DNA of 64,000 nt from Candidatus Obscuribacterales bacterium (GCA_021732085.1 JAKFVQ010000017.1:124001-188000), one strand, 5' to 3'. Shown: positions 1 to 8,742, counted from the first letter of the stretch. The notes: generated by a model not told the origin, from the letters alone. A program made the numbers and translations.

Positions 1-2769
1 TTTCGCGTTGAACACCTTGTCCGAGTTGCTCTCCAGCAGACGGTTCAAGTGTTTGTATATCTCCGCTTTCTCGGCATTGGAAATGTCTGTTCGCGAACTT
101 GCTGCTTTTTCAAGATGCTCAAGAAACAATGCTTTCAGCTGGGGCTCAACGTCTTGCCGTTGGATAAAGTCATTAATGTTTTTCTCAATACGTTGCTTTT
201 CGGCATCCGGAAGTGCATCGTTCTGAAGAACAGCTTTCAAGGTATTTTCTTTCGTGCTTACAAGTTCGCCTTTTTCGCCAGGCTTTTGACGAATTTGAGT
301 GCCTTCGTCGCTTATAAAATTGGCAGTTCCAAATTCATCAAGTACTGGAGCACCAACTCGTGAAAGTTGATCCATTTTACTGAAAGGCTTTGCAGCATCA
401 ATCGCAGATGCAACAAACGCGCCAGTCGAATCCTTCTTATAGGATGTATTGCTTGCGGAGTCGCGCATCTCTACGACTGATTTGCCAGCGTCACGCACTA
501 ACTCTACAGTTTTACCGTCACGAGTAACTTTAGTAATTTGCTCGCCATGCTTCTCAACACGTGATTTCTCCACCGGGTCTTCAACAATGGAAACACCATC
601 GATTGTTCTCGTCGTTGTTTTGTTGTTACCCTCTTTGTCTTCGTACTTATAGACTCCTTCACGATTTGCAGTGATGGAAACCTTTACAGTTCTTTCCTTT
701 CCATCGCTAGTGTATTTGTACACACCGTCTGATACGCGCTCGTATTTGGAGGAGCTGCCCTCCGCCGATTTCACTTCAAACGTCTTAGCTGAATCGCTCT
801 GACCATCGAAAGTAAATTTCCTCACAGTACCATTTGCATACTTGAACTCTGCTGGGCGTCCATTTCGAAACTCCATCGACCAGCCTTCCTTGCTGTTCTC
901 GACTTTCTCGGTGCCATCTGTGGCAGACTTCGCGACCCTACCATCTGGAAACTTGACAGTCAAGTTTCCGCCGTCGTGGGTCGCGGAAATTCGCTCTTCT
1001 TTCTTGCTCGGATCCTGGTCGTTTATCCACGTGAAGTTACCATTGGGCAGACGTTCGCCGCGAGTCCACGAAACGACTTTCCCATCTCTGGTACTGCTTT
1101 CCTGAAGTATTTCGCTGCTGCCATTTTCTGTCTTAAATTTTCTGCTGGACCCATCACCGGCGGTGACTTGAACTTCAGTAGGGCTTATATCAACTAGAGA
1201 CTTTTCCTTCTCATTCTTGATACGAGCGAATTCGGTTCCATCCATTTTGATGATGGAAGTCTTGTCGCCGTTCTTAAATCCGATCTCGCCTATTGAAGTG
1301 ATGAAGGCGGCACCGGGGCGCACATCCCCCTTATCAGATTTCCAGCTGGCACCATCGGCAGTCCATGTTTTACCTTGCACTGCATCTCGAATTGATTGAA
1401 GTTTATTATCCTTCCAATCAAATTCGCGCACGGCATCGCCCTTCATTACCTTAACGAGCTTGCCCTCTTTGTATTGCAGCTGGGCACCGTCGGCAGTGAC
1501 TTGTTTTACGGTTCCGCCAGGTTCCAAGATATGAGTGATTCCATCTGCGGAATCGGAATGGGAGTAGGCACGCGACTTGTGATCGAATTTGAACGAAAGC
1601 GTTTCAGGCTTGGCATCCGACCAGCGGTTGTTCTCCCATGTACGAGATTGCCATTTGTCTCCTTCTATCAGCGAGTGCAAGTACTTTTTGCCATCACGAT
1701 GAACTTCAACAGTCGAAAGCGTATGCTTATCATCCAAGCCTTTAGCATTTGGATTTTCGGCCCAAGTGAATCGCCGTGTTGAACCGTCAGCATAATTTAT
1801 TTCAGAAACCAAACCATCCTTGCCGACCTTCACGACATCTTTATTGGGATGTGAAATTGTTCGCGAGCCATCGGTATTTTTAACCTCAACGGTAAGGTCT
1901 GAATGATAGGTTTGATTCGCCACGGTTAAGATACCGCGTTTCTCATCCAACGTAACGGCGCCGGACCAGGCAGCGGTATCACTTTTTTGCTTCCATTCGT
2001 CAATCAATTTGCCGTCGCGATCACGACCGCGAGTGTAGCTTCCTTTGCTCGACGTCATGGAAACAAGCTGGTCGCCTTCCCATTCAAACTTTCTGGTCGT
2101 ACCATTATTATAGGCAATCGATTTGAGATGATTCTTCGCATCGTACTCCAGCACAGAGCCGTCAAAATTCTCCTTAAAGGAGCGTCCATCCTGCATTTTT
2201 ATGACAAGATCATTTTCCTCATCACGCGTTAAATCAGATATTTTCCCATCATACTTTTCTTGCTTCTGGCCGGCTTTATCGAATCGACTCCAATCAGCGC
2301 CTTCCTTTTTCCAGGTCGCACCATCTGGTCCTACAAAACTGCTTGGGTTGCCTACAACGGCGCGTTTCGCGGCAGCATCATAAACACTTGCGACTTTGTC
2401 TGCCAGCTGTCCAGCAAAGGACTTGAACTGCTGATAGTCAAAGTTTATTTCGGGCAAAGATGCGCGTGCCGCAGCGGCCTTCTCGTTTTTATCCAACAAG
2501 TCGGGCGCAACTTGAGGCTTTCGATCAGCCGTTTTCTTTTCGTCCAAAAATAGGGACGGCAGAAACGGATTCTTGGCAGACTCAGCGCCAAACGCATTTG
2601 CACGTTTCCAGATTTGATTGAGACTATTGTCGTCCTCGACAGAGCCTGGTTTCATTGACGAGAAAACTTCAATCGCCTGAATCAAATCGATGGCGGAAGA
2701 ATTCTGCGACTGCTCATCGCTCGGATTTTTTTCCGGAGCCTCATCGCGCTCCGCTTCAGGACGTGGCAT
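1..2769 (-). CDS. Large DGS-repeat protein, N-terminal part (runs off window edge)
   Basis: An uninterrupted minus-strand frame runs from about 2838 to the left edge, so at least 923 residues are present and the C-terminus is missing. The N-terminus is acidic and hydrophilic (begins MPRPEAERDEAPEK) with no signal peptide. From about residue 150 the protein is a string of imperfect 20-40 residue beta-type repeats built on patterns such as DGSVLEYD, NGTTRKFEWEGD, DGSTRRFTWAE and NGTVRKFTFDG. These resemble RHS/YD or MORN-like repeats but lack a clean YD signature. The repeats thin out near the left edge into charged, probably helical sequence. An in-frame ATG at 2814 is an alternative start; neither start has a convincing ribosome-binding site. 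The 4901-5677 gene has the same repeat style, so the two are probably related. Function unknown; a surface or polymorphic-toxin-like scaffold is possible but unproven without the C-terminus. Confidence 0.8.
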   Translation of the reverse strand, partial: MPRPEAERDEAPEKNPSDEQSQNSSAIDLIQAIEVFSSMKPGSVEDDNSLNQIWKRANAFGAESAKNPFLPSLFLDEKKTADRKPQVAPDLLDKNEKAAAARASLPEINFDYQQFKSFAGQLADKVASVYDAAAKRAVVGNPSSFVGPDGATWKKEGADWSRFDKAGQKQEKYDGKISDLTRDEENDLVIKMQDGRSFKENFDGSVLEYDAKNHLKSIAYNNGTTRKFEWEGDQLVSMTSSKGSYTRGRDRDGKLIDEWKQKSDTAAWSGAVTLDEKRGILTVANQTYHSDLTVEVKNTDGSRTISHPNKDVVKVGKDGLVSEINYADGSTRRFTWAENPNAKGLDDKHTLSTVEVHRDGKKYLHSLIEGDKWQSRTWENNRWSDAKPETLSFKFDHKSRAYSHSDSADGITHILEPGGTVKQVTADGAQLQYKEGKLVKVMKGDAVREFDWKDNKLQSIRDAVQGKTWTADGASWKSDKGDVRPGAAFITSIGEIGFKNGDKTSIIKMDGTEFARIKNEKEKSLVDISPTEVQVTAGDGSSRKFKTENGSSEILQESSTRDGKVVSWTRGERLPNGNFTWINDQDPSKKEERISATHDGGNLTVKFPDGRVAKSATDGTEKVENSKEGWSMEFRNGRPAEFKYANGTVRKFTFDGQSDSAKTFEVKSAEGSSSKYERVSDGVYKYTSDGKERTVKVSITANREGVYKYEDKEGNNKTTTRTIDGVSIVEDPVEKSRVEKHGEQITKVTRDGKTVELVRDAGKSVVEMRDSASNTSYKKDSTGAFVASAIDAAKPFSKMDQLSRVGAPVLDEFGTANFISDEGTQIRQKPGEKGELVSTKENTLKAVLQNDALPDAEKQRIEKNINDFIQRQDVEPQLKALFLEHLEKAASSRTDISNAEKAEIYKHLNRLLESNSDKVFNAK

Positions 2770-3099
2770 GGACGAATGACCTGTGCGTAAAGAGTTCGCG
2801 GGCCAGCCAGGCATCCGAACGCGTTCAAAACCGCAGGGTTAATTATCCGAATATGGATTGTAGTGATTGAAAGTGGCAGAATCGTTCCTTTCCACCAGCT
2901 AACTGACAGCATGCTATTCAAGACAAGGTGAGAAGAAGGCAAAACTTTTCTGAATATTCGCGCTTTGGAAAGCGTCGGGAATGCGCCGACAGAACGAGTG
3001 CGACTTGCAGAGAAGCGCCGCAGAGCTTGATCTTGCGCCAACGAGCAGCGACTTACCCAAGTGTTATTGTTGTGAATAGCAGTTGAGGAGTGATACGCG
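2770..3099. other. Intergenic region between divergent genes
   Basis: This 330-base stretch separates the divergent repeat protein and DUF1579 genes, so it should hold promoters for both. I see no convincing -35/-10 pair, riboswitch or RNA gene. The only clear signal is the ribosome-binding site GAGGAG about 11 bases upstream of the 3100 start. Open frames here lie antisense to the flanking genes and have no coding character. Confidence 0.5.
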
Positions 3100-3615
3100 A
3101 TGAGCGACGATAGCAGCAAGATCAATGAAGAAGCGTGCAAGCCCATGGAGCCGCAGCAAGAACACAAGTTGCTCGAAAGATTACTCGGAGATTGGACATT
3201 CGAGGCGGATTGCAAAATGGGTCCGGATCAACCGCCAGATAAAAGCACTGGCTGGGAAAGCGTCCGCTCGATGCGCGGCATGTGGTTTATTGGCGAAGGC
3301 GAAACTCAGATGGGAGACATGACCGGCGCCACAATGATCACGCTTGGATATAATCCGGCAACGAAGCGATATGTCGGCTCATGGGTCGGTTCCATGATGA
3401 CACATATGTGGGTTTACGACGGAGAAATGGACGCTGAAGGCAAAGTGCTAACACTGAATGCCGAGGGACCAGATTTCACAAAACCAGGCAAGACTGCTAA
3501 ATACCAAGACATCATCGAGTTTGTCAGCGACGGACATCGCACATTGCGGTCCAGAGCCCAAGGCGAAAACGGCGAATGGGTCGAATTCATGAAAGCCGAC
3601 TACCGCCGCAAATAA
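3100..3615 (+). CDS. DUF1579 family protein
   Basis: 171 residues. The sequence has the DUF1579 pattern: an N-terminal helix (EHKLLERLLGDWTFEAD), a beta-rich middle with GMWFIGEGE, TLGYNPATKRYVGSWV and a late conserved aromatic segment, and an ending with a GEWVEFMKADYRRK strand. The family is a lipocalin-like beta-barrel of unknown ligand; members are usually 150-190 residues, so this copy is full length. There is no signal peptide, so it is probably cytoplasmic. The ATG at 3100 is preceded by GAGGAG at about 3084. It stands alone, followed by a dispersed repeat and a convergent thioesterase gene. Confidence 0.85.
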   Translation: MSDDSSKINEEACKPMEPQQEHKLLERLLGDWTFEADCKMGPDQPPDKSTGWESVRSMRGMWFIGEGETQMGDMTGATMITLGYNPATKRYVGSWVGSMMTHMWVYDGEMDAEGKVLTLNAEGPDFTKPGKTAKYQDIIEFVSDGHRTLRSRAQGENGEWVEFMKADYRRK

Positions 3616-3638
3616 TTTCGAGTTCTCGGAGCGCGATA

Positions 3639-3690
3639 TGGGAGCGCGGGCAGCTACATGGGAGCGCGAGCATCCTGCCCGCTTATAAGC
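3639..3690 (+). repeat. Dispersed GGGAGCGC repeat, two adjacent copies
   Basis: Two copies of the core ATGGGAGCGC(G/A)(A/G)G start at about 3638 and 3658. The second continues CATCCTGCCCGCTTATAAGC, giving a short imperfect palindrome (GCGGGCAG against CTGCCCGC). A close relative (GGGAGCGCAGG...CCTGCTTATAA) lies inside the gene at 18820-20880. It sits just after the DUF1579 stop codon. It is a REP-like intergenic repeat; nothing suggests it encodes a protein here. Confidence 0.6.
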
Positions 3691-3801
3691 AGCGAAGCCA
3701 CGTCCGCAAAAATGCTTTCGAAGCCGGATCTACTTTTTAGCGAGGTCACGAACTACGACTTTCAATCCTGTTGTTACGTGAGCAAGCCCTTCGTAGTGCT
3801 G

Positions 3802-4293
3802 CTATCCCTTCACGTTTTTCTGACCACTTCTAACATTCTTGCTGCGAGCAAGCGTATGAATCATTATGGCGCATTCGATTTCTTCCTGCTCGCGCAGAAC
3901 AGAAACGGTTGCTTCTGTGATAACTAAATTTCTTCCTGCCTTAATCACGCTTCCACGAGCGATCAATTTCGAGCCATTTGCAGGGCTCAAGAAATTGATT
4001 TTGAACTCCGCCGACAAGCACTCTTCATCGGGCTCAAGCACTGTATAAGTTGCGTAACCGGATGCCGAATCGGCCGCCGTCGCTACCACGCCGCCGTGGA
4101 AGAATCCATGCTGTTGCGCTAGCGCCTCGCTGAACGGCAGATGTATTTCAACATAGCCCGGCTCGATAGCAACAAGCTCACCCTTATGCGCTTGCATGAA
4201 GCCTTGAAAAGAGAAGCTGTTTCGAATCTTCTCAGCGAAGTTCGGATCGAGCGTTTTTAGGAGGCGACGTTGGGGAGATAAAGACCTTGCCAT
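3802..4293 (-). CDS. PaaI-family acyl-CoA thioesterase (hotdog fold)
   Basis: 163 residues, the usual length for a single-domain hotdog thioesterase. The diagnostic segment is QQHGFFHGGVVATAADSA at the start of the central hotdog helix. The HGG turn and the following acidic residue (Asp in TAADSA) match the active site of PaaI/YdiI-type thioesterases, which hydrolyse acyl- or aryl-CoA thioesters. The later strands (SAEFKINFLSPANGSKLIARG, VIKAGRNLVITEATV) fit the fold. The start has a weak CAGGT ribosome-binding site. Substrate cannot be assigned. It is transcribed towards the DUF1579 gene and is divergent from the secreted protein at 4349; no pathway neighbours are present. Confidence 0.85.
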   Translation of the reverse strand: MARSLSPQRRLLKTLDPNFAEKIRNSFSFQGFMQAHKGELVAIEPGYVEIHLPFSEALAQQHGFFHGGVVATAADSASGYATYTVLEPDEECLSAEFKINFLSPANGSKLIARGSVIKAGRNLVITEATVSVLREQEEIECAIMIHTLARSKNVRSGQKNVKG

Positions 4294-4348
4294 GAACTTG
4301 AAACCTGACTTGTTGTATGCTTAGCCCCAGTCACCGCGGAGCATTAAC

Positions 4349-4708
4349 ATGAGGATACTACTTTCTTTGCTGCTTGTTGCATTCCTTGGATTATTCCAAA
4401 CGGCGATGGCAGCCGACGACTTTCAACCATTCTGGACTCAGTTTAAGGCTGCAATTAAGAAACGCGACAAAGCCGCGCTTGCATCGATGACGAAGTTGCC
4501 CTTCATGTTTGATTCAAAGAATCTGGAGAAGGCGCAATTCATTGCCAAGGTTGACGTGATACTTCCTGCGAAACTAACAAAATGTTTTGAGAAGGAGAAG
4601 CCGGTCGCCGATAACGGAGAATACTCGGCATTCTGCGGCGAACAGATTTACATTTTCGCCAAAGTGAATGGCAAATACATGTTTACGGACATCGGCGTGA
4701 ACGATTAA
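4349..4708 (+). CDS. Small secreted protein of unknown function
   Basis: 119 residues beginning with a clear signal peptide (hydrophobic LLSLLLVAFLGLFQT, probable cleavage after AMA at residue 21). The mature protein is about 98 residues with Phe/Lys-rich segments (FWTQFKAAIKKRDK, LASMTKLPFMFDS), two cysteines near the end (KCFEKEK, SAFCGEQ) that could form a disulfide, and a final FAKVNGKYMFTDIGV strand. The helix-then-sheet pattern resembles small SnoaL/NTF2-like exported domains, but this is only a resemblance. ATG 4349 is preceded by GGAG. A strong hairpin follows the stop codon. Confidence 0.75.
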   Translation: MRILLSLLLVAFLGLFQTAMAADDFQPFWTQFKAAIKKRDKAALASMTKLPFMFDSKNLEKAQFIAKVDVILPAKLTKCFEKEKPVADNGEYSAFCGEQIYIFAKVNGKYMFTDIGVND

Positions 4709-4727
4709 TCTCGGACTTTGGCGGGAG

Positions 4728-4769
4728 CGCCGAATGATGGATTCATTAGACTTCATCCATCATTCGGCG
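4728..4769 (+). terminator. Perfect 14-bp inverted repeat after the 4349-4708 gene
   Basis: CGCCGAATGATGGA (4728-4741) is perfectly complementary to TCCATCATTCGGCG (4756-4769) with a 14-base loop. It lies 20 bases after the stop codon. There is no U-tract, so it may be a non-canonical terminator, an mRNA-stabilising hairpin or a REP-like element; the flanking GGGAGCG resembles the dispersed repeat at 3639. Confidence 0.6.
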
Positions 4770-4900
4770 GTATGGCGTCCGCGCGCTTTGCCATAAACAA
4801 CTCGGATACAAAACCGGCGTAAAGTACCAATCATCAGGAAACCAAATGCTCGCTTTAAGCAGCATATCTCAGGCGATTGGTACATTACGAGGTTAGATCA

Positions 4901-5677
4901 ATGAATCCACAGGAAGTACAACAAACAGCAGATAAGCTGGAAAAAGTTGCAGAACGCGGCGATGTCGATACAGTCGCAAAAGAGCTACACGACATGGCGC
5001 CAGATGATAGAAAAGCTATCGCGGCGAAAATAAAGGAAGACCAAAAGGAAAAATCCAGCGATGGTCTGCCTAAACTAGAGTTTTATGATACAGGCGATGT
5101 GAAGTCTGCTAAGAAACACACAGTTTTGGATGATACCAATACAAAATACGACATTGCGACCGGCAACAAAACGGAAATGAAGAGAGACACATGGGATGGA
5201 CGCAGCGAAACAGAAACGTTCGATCCTAATACCGGCAAAGAAACATCAGAAACCATCATCAACACAGATGGCTCCTACGTCCAACGCACATTCAATCCGA
5301 ATACAGGCTACTTCAGAACTGAGCAATCGCAATCAGCAGATGGCAAAGTGGTGCGCGTCGAAGGAAATGAGCTTAGCGGGGATCTGACAATGATTGAATT
5401 CGACAAGCAAGGACGCGTAGCCGAAACATCCGGTGAAGATTTTACTACACGCAAATTTCACTACGATGAAAACGGAAAGCTCGATCAAATTGACGGCAAG
5501 CTAGGACATTGGGACAGAAGCACTGATGCCAATGGCAAAACCGCCTGGACGAATAAGAACACGGGAGCCGTGTGGCACGGAGAATTCAACGTCGATAAGA
5601 GCGGCGACCTGCACTTCAAAACAGCAAACGGCACGTCCCATACCTTCAATCCAGGCGACGTAGCAGCTAAAGGTTAG
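4901..5677 (+). CDS. Small DGS-repeat (MORN/YD-like) protein
   Basis: 258 residues from the ATG at 4901, chosen because GAGGTTAGATCA supplies a ribosome-binding site; an upstream in-frame TTG at 4877 has none. Residues 1-55 are charged and helical (MNPQEVQQTADKLEKVAERG). After that come repeated strands of the form TNTKYDIATGNKTEMKRD, NTDGSYVQRTFNPNTGY and FDKQGRVAETS, ending with a segment rich in aromatic and Gly residues (GAVWHGEFNVDKSGDLHF). The repeats match in style those of the large protein at the left edge. There is no signal peptide or membrane segment. Function unknown. Confidence 0.75.
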   Translation: MNPQEVQQTADKLEKVAERGDVDTVAKELHDMAPDDRKAIAAKIKEDQKEKSSDGLPKLEFYDTGDVKSAKKHTVLDDTNTKYDIATGNKTEMKRDTWDGRSETETFDPNTGKETSETIINTDGSYVQRTFNPNTGYFRTEQSQSADGKVVRVEGNELSGDLTMIEFDKQGRVAETSGEDFTTRKFHYDENGKLDQIDGKLGHWDRSTDANGKTAWTNKNTGAVWHGEFNVDKSGDLHFKTANGTSHTFNPGDVAAKG

Positions 5678-5698
5678 TCGGTTGAAGCACGGTCAACA

Positions 5699-5752
5699 TT
5701 TAGAGACTCACGGGATAATCCCCGTCTCCCCAGAATTACGTGAGTTTCTAAA
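5699..5752. terminator. 14-bp inverted repeat between convergent genes
   Basis: TTTAGAGACTCACG (5699-5712) pairs with CGTGAGTTTCTAAA (5739-5752), 13 of 14 Watson-Crick plus one G-U. It sits between the convergent 4901-5677 and 5788-6843 genes, the expected place for a bidirectional terminator. The outermost A/T bases give short U-rich ends in both directions. Confidence 0.6.
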
Positions 5753-5787
5753 TGCGACCGGGTACCGTGGTGCAGCGACTTCGCCAA

Positions 5788-6843
5788 TTATGTTTTTTGT
5801 TCGAATTGTTTTAGTATCTGCGTGATGGACCTTGAATGGGCATCAGCTGATTCATGGCTATAACCGCCAGCCATAACCATCGCAAGCGGAATATTTTGCG
5901 CGCGTGCAGTAGATACAACGAAAAGATCACGCTGATTCATCTCCTCAATGGACAATTGAAATGTTGAAAGCGGATCCGATTTAAGAACATCAGAGCCGGC
6001 ATTATAGACAATCAGATCAGGACGAAACTTGTCCAACGCTTTAGGAAGAACGTCCTCCAGCGTGGATAAATACTTATCTCCAGCGGTGCGTGCCGGAAAT
6101 GCTACTGACCAATCTTCTTCTACTTTAGGATAGGGATAAATGCTTTCGTCAAAAAAATCTAGATAGAAATTAGAATCACTTTCTCCGAGCACATTGGAGA
6201 ATCCGTTCCCCTGGTGCGCATCTGTATCCACGACCATTGCCGTTTTTATCAATCCCTCCCGGCGTAAGATTTCCAAAGATATGGGAATGTCGCAGTACAC
6301 ACAAAAACCGCCACCACTATTTCGTTCGGCATGATGATACCCACCGCCAACATTGATTGCCAATCCCTTCTTCATTGCCCAGCGGCACGTAAGTATTGTG
6401 CCGCCGGAGGCGATTCTCATCGGTTTGAGGATTCGCCAATCAAGAAGTTGATGTGGTATTGGAGCCAGAGCAGCTTGCTCCAAAATTTTCGCCAATTGGA
6501 CGCTATGTCTAAGAGATCTTAGATATTCGGGCGTGTGAATTAACAACAGTTGCTCTTTTGTGATCTCGTCCGGAGAAATGAATTCGCCCTCAGCGCGCAA
6601 TCCTGACTGGACTATCGATCTCATAACTTTGCTGTACTTGCGACCGTCAAATGGATGCAATTTCTCCAGCCCGAATGCGGTTACATCGTAGTGCTTACTG
6701 TAAATCAACGGCACTAATTCATTTCCTTGGGCTATAGCTGCCTGACTGCCATCAGGGTCTTGAGAAAGATCGGGCATAACGAAGTCGATTCCGTAGAACG
6801 AAACCAATCCAGTTAAAGCGATTAGAGCACGTCGACTTAACAT
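5788..6843 (-). CDS. Exported class IV histone deacetylase-like enzyme
   Basis: 351 residues from the ATG at 6843, chosen over the ATG at 6852 because CGGAGG lies 9 bases before it and directly touches the other. Residues 3-20 (SRRALIALTGLVSFYGI) form a twin-arginine-like export signal or membrane anchor. The rest is a deacetylase domain of the HDAC11 type: HPFDGRKYSKV, GGGYHHAERNSGGGFCVY, VVDTDAHQGNG (zinc ligands D and H), YNAGSDVLKSDPL (third zinc ligand D) and MAGGYS. All expected metal ligands and the active-site His pair are visible, so it should be a Zn-dependent amidohydrolase, presumably acting on small acylated amines or on exported substrates. It stands alone between a convergent repeat protein and a divergent secreted protein. 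Confidence 0.9.
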   Translation of the reverse strand: MLSRRALIALTGLVSFYGIDFVMPDLSQDPDGSQAAIAQGNELVPLIYSKHYDVTAFGLEKLHPFDGRKYSKVMRSIVQSGLRAEGEFISPDEITKEQLLLIHTPEYLRSLRHSVQLAKILEQAALAPIPHQLLDWRILKPMRIASGGTILTCRWAMKKGLAINVGGGYHHAERNSGGGFCVYCDIPISLEILRREGLIKTAMVVDTDAHQGNGFSNVLGESDSNFYLDFFDESIYPYPKVEEDWSVAFPARTAGDKYLSTLEDVLPKALDKFRPDLIVYNAGSDVLKSDPLSTFQLSIEEMNQRDLFVVSTARAQNIPLAMVMAGGYSHESADAHSRSITQILKQFEQKT

Positions 6844-6986
6844 CCGGAGCATCCTCCGATATTCATACTATCAGTTTCAAATTAGTTGCGCTGGATGCTA
6901 TGCAAGAGTACTAGTGAAAACATCCTTGCGCGATTCCAAGTCTTGAAATATCTTATGACTATCTGGGAGCAAGGGACAGAGCAAAG

Positions 6987-7493
6987 ATGAGAGCGCATCC
7001 AAAACAGCTTATAGGACTGGCGGTACTGCTCTGGTGCGTGTTCAATCAGCTAAGTCCAACTCAAACAGTAATCGCACAGGTACCAGACGTGCCGAAGGTC
7101 CTTTACCAGCGATTCAACGAAGAGGATTCAAAAAACCTCCAGATCATCAGCACCGCATCACGCCTTCAAGGTCCGTACATGGGAAGAGGCGGGGGAAGTC
7201 CGGTATGGGGCGCGTACTCATCGTTCAGATGGATCGATCCAAAATTTCTCTATTCAAAGTTAGAACAAGCAATGCCGCAGGCGACGCCGGCTGGGAAGAT
7301 CTACATTGCGTGTGCGTACTGGGATCACAACAGAGAATCCGGCATCAAGGCTTTCAAAGCGTTGTTGAATGATAAATCGCCGGTAGAATATTCATCCGGA
7401 TGCACCGACCATGCGAAGGAGACCGTGTCATCCATCGCAAAATCATTCATTGAAAAGGGATCGTACAGCTCATTTGAAGCAAGGAAATATTGA
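6987..7493 (+). CDS. Secreted protein of unknown function
   Basis: 168 residues with a signal peptide (LIGLAVLLWCVFNQL, cleavage probably after VIA near residue 30). The mature part includes a Gly-rich loop (YMGRGGGSPVWGAYSSF), SKLEQAMPQATPAGKIYIAC and DHNRESGIKAFKALLNDK, which looks like an alpha/beta unit with two Cys that could pair (IACAYWD, SGCTDHA). I recognise no family. ATG 6987 follows AGGGACAGAGCAAAG. The stop codon is followed within 7 bases by the end of the next, convergent gene. Confidence 0.7.
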   Translation: MRAHPKQLIGLAVLLWCVFNQLSPTQTVIAQVPDVPKVLYQRFNEEDSKNLQIISTASRLQGPYMGRGGGSPVWGAYSSFRWIDPKFLYSKLEQAMPQATPAGKIYIACAYWDHNRESGIKAFKALLNDKSPVEYSSGCTDHAKETVSSIAKSFIEKGSYSSFEARKY

Positions 7494-7499
7494 GCTGTC

Positions 7500-7694
7500 C
7501 TACATGCTGATTCCGATTTGCCCAGCTTTCTCAGCCTTCTTCTCACGTGAGCAGACGACAGTGCAATTGCGAGCGCCGGATTTATCGTAGAAATCCATTG
7601 AATCGATCATCCACTTATCCTCGACAAGTCCGTTCAATGTTTTTTCCAGCTCATCCACCGCAACTGCGGCCAAAACCTTGAATTCTCTTTTCAT
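7500..7694 (-). CDS. Small DUF4177-like protein
   Basis: 64 residues. The pattern MKREFKVLAAVAVDELEKTL...LVEDKWMIDSM...CTVVCSREK matches the beta-alpha-beta outline of DUF4177 proteins (a strand, a helix containing LE..LN.L...GW, a strand), though the Gly-Trp is replaced by Lys-Trp. The short length is normal for the family, whose function is unknown. It is packed 6 bases from the end of the convergent 6987 gene, which supports it being real. Confidence 0.55.
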   Translation of the reverse strand: MKREFKVLAAVAVDELEKTLNGLVEDKWMIDSMDFYDKSGARNCTVVCSREKKAEKAGQIGISM

Positions 7695-7893
7695 TTGTCA
7701 CCACATATAGATCCACCCTCATATTTTGCCGCACCCAGCCGAAAACAAACGACTGACATCTTGGTTTTGTAAACAATGCTGCAGCTAGCGTTATGTGGAT
7801 TTGCGGCGATTTTATTTGAACAGGTCGAAGGCGTGGAAGATTCTAGATATACTGGTCGACTACGTTTGGCTACATGCTGACAGGAAGAGAAAG

Positions 7894-8679
7894 ATGAAAA
7901 TGGCGTTTTTGAACATGCAAAGCAGACCGATTCGCAACAAACCTCACTGGACTTTGGTATCCGCATTATTTGCGTTGACGATTTTGCTGACATCAACGAT
8001 GCCGTCGTTAGCAGAATCGAGCAAGTCGAATTTAACCAAAGCGGACCTTGCCACCACCAATGGTTCAGCGCGTCTTGGAATGAAAGATGGAAATATGTAC
8101 TGTGTCCTAACATCCATCGAAACGAGGGTACAGCTTGAGCCGGACAAGTGGGTTAACGACGATGAAGCCACGAACTGGACCACATGGCTCACCGCATTTG
8201 ACGATAACCTTTACGCGAACTGGCTAAAGAATGCGACGTTGAATGCACAGGAGACTGTTGGCATTCGCATCAATCCAGATAGCACTGTGGCAATCACAAA
8301 CAACACGTTCCTTCCGGATAAAGATGTAAAAGAAGCAAATGCGCAATCGTCTTTTGAAACAGCAATTGCTTCGTCCCTGAATGAAACGCTAAAAATGGCA
8401 AAGCCGATGCCTGCGACCAAGAACAAGCTCAAAGAAGTACACATGTCGCTGACATTTATGCGTGGTCCGAAAGCGCTTCCGAGAATAGGAAAAAACGACT
8501 ACGGATTTGACGCGGTGGTGGGCGAGAAGAATTTCATCACAGTGTATGAGCGCACTAGCAATGATGGCCGTTTTCCAGGAATTCAAATTTTGACGGATGT
8601 TGATGAGCCAGGCAAAGTAGTTGCGCTGGAGCAATCGGAATTTGATCAAAAAGTCGCCGAAACAGAAAAGAGTCAGTAA
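7894..8679 (+). CDS. Secreted protein with a TonB-C-like domain
   Basis: 261 residues from ATG 7894, which has AGGAAGAG 5 bases upstream; the frame is open 33 codons further back but without a start signal. Residues 15-45 are a signal peptide (HWTLVSALFALTILLTS...SLA). The core reads NWLKNATLNAQETVGIRIN, PDSTVAITNNTFLP, SSFETAIASSLNETLKMAK, PMPATKNKLKEVHMSLTFM. This is the strand - strand - helix - Pro - strand order of TonB C-terminal domains as found in stand-alone exported proteins. The assignment is by pattern only. No membrane receptor or ExbBD genes are nearby. Confidence 0.65.
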   Translation: MKMAFLNMQSRPIRNKPHWTLVSALFALTILLTSTMPSLAESSKSNLTKADLATTNGSARLGMKDGNMYCVLTSIETRVQLEPDKWVNDDEATNWTTWLTAFDDNLYANWLKNATLNAQETVGIRINPDSTVAITNNTFLPDKDVKEANAQSSFETAIASSLNETLKMAKPMPATKNKLKEVHMSLTFMRGPKALPRIGKNDYGFDAVVGEKNFITVYERTSNDGRFPGIQILTDVDEPGKVVALEQSEFDQKVAETEKSQ

Positions 8680-8695
8680 GCCTAAGAAAAGGCTT
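8678..8695 (+). terminator. Small hairpin at the end of the 7894-8679 gene
   Basis: AAGCCT (8678-8683) pairs with AGGCTT (8690-8695), overlapping the stop codon; a TTTTTT run occurs about 25 bases later. A weak terminator candidate. Confidence 0.35.
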
Positions 8696-8742
8696 CTCCT
8701 GGCACAATTCTCATTGATGTTTTTTAGTTAGACCAGTTAGCG

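Noticed and set aside
8..2553. Many plus-strand open frames of 60-130 codons
   Set aside because: They are antisense to one long minus-strand frame that is continuous and has clear protein repeats; they have no start signals.
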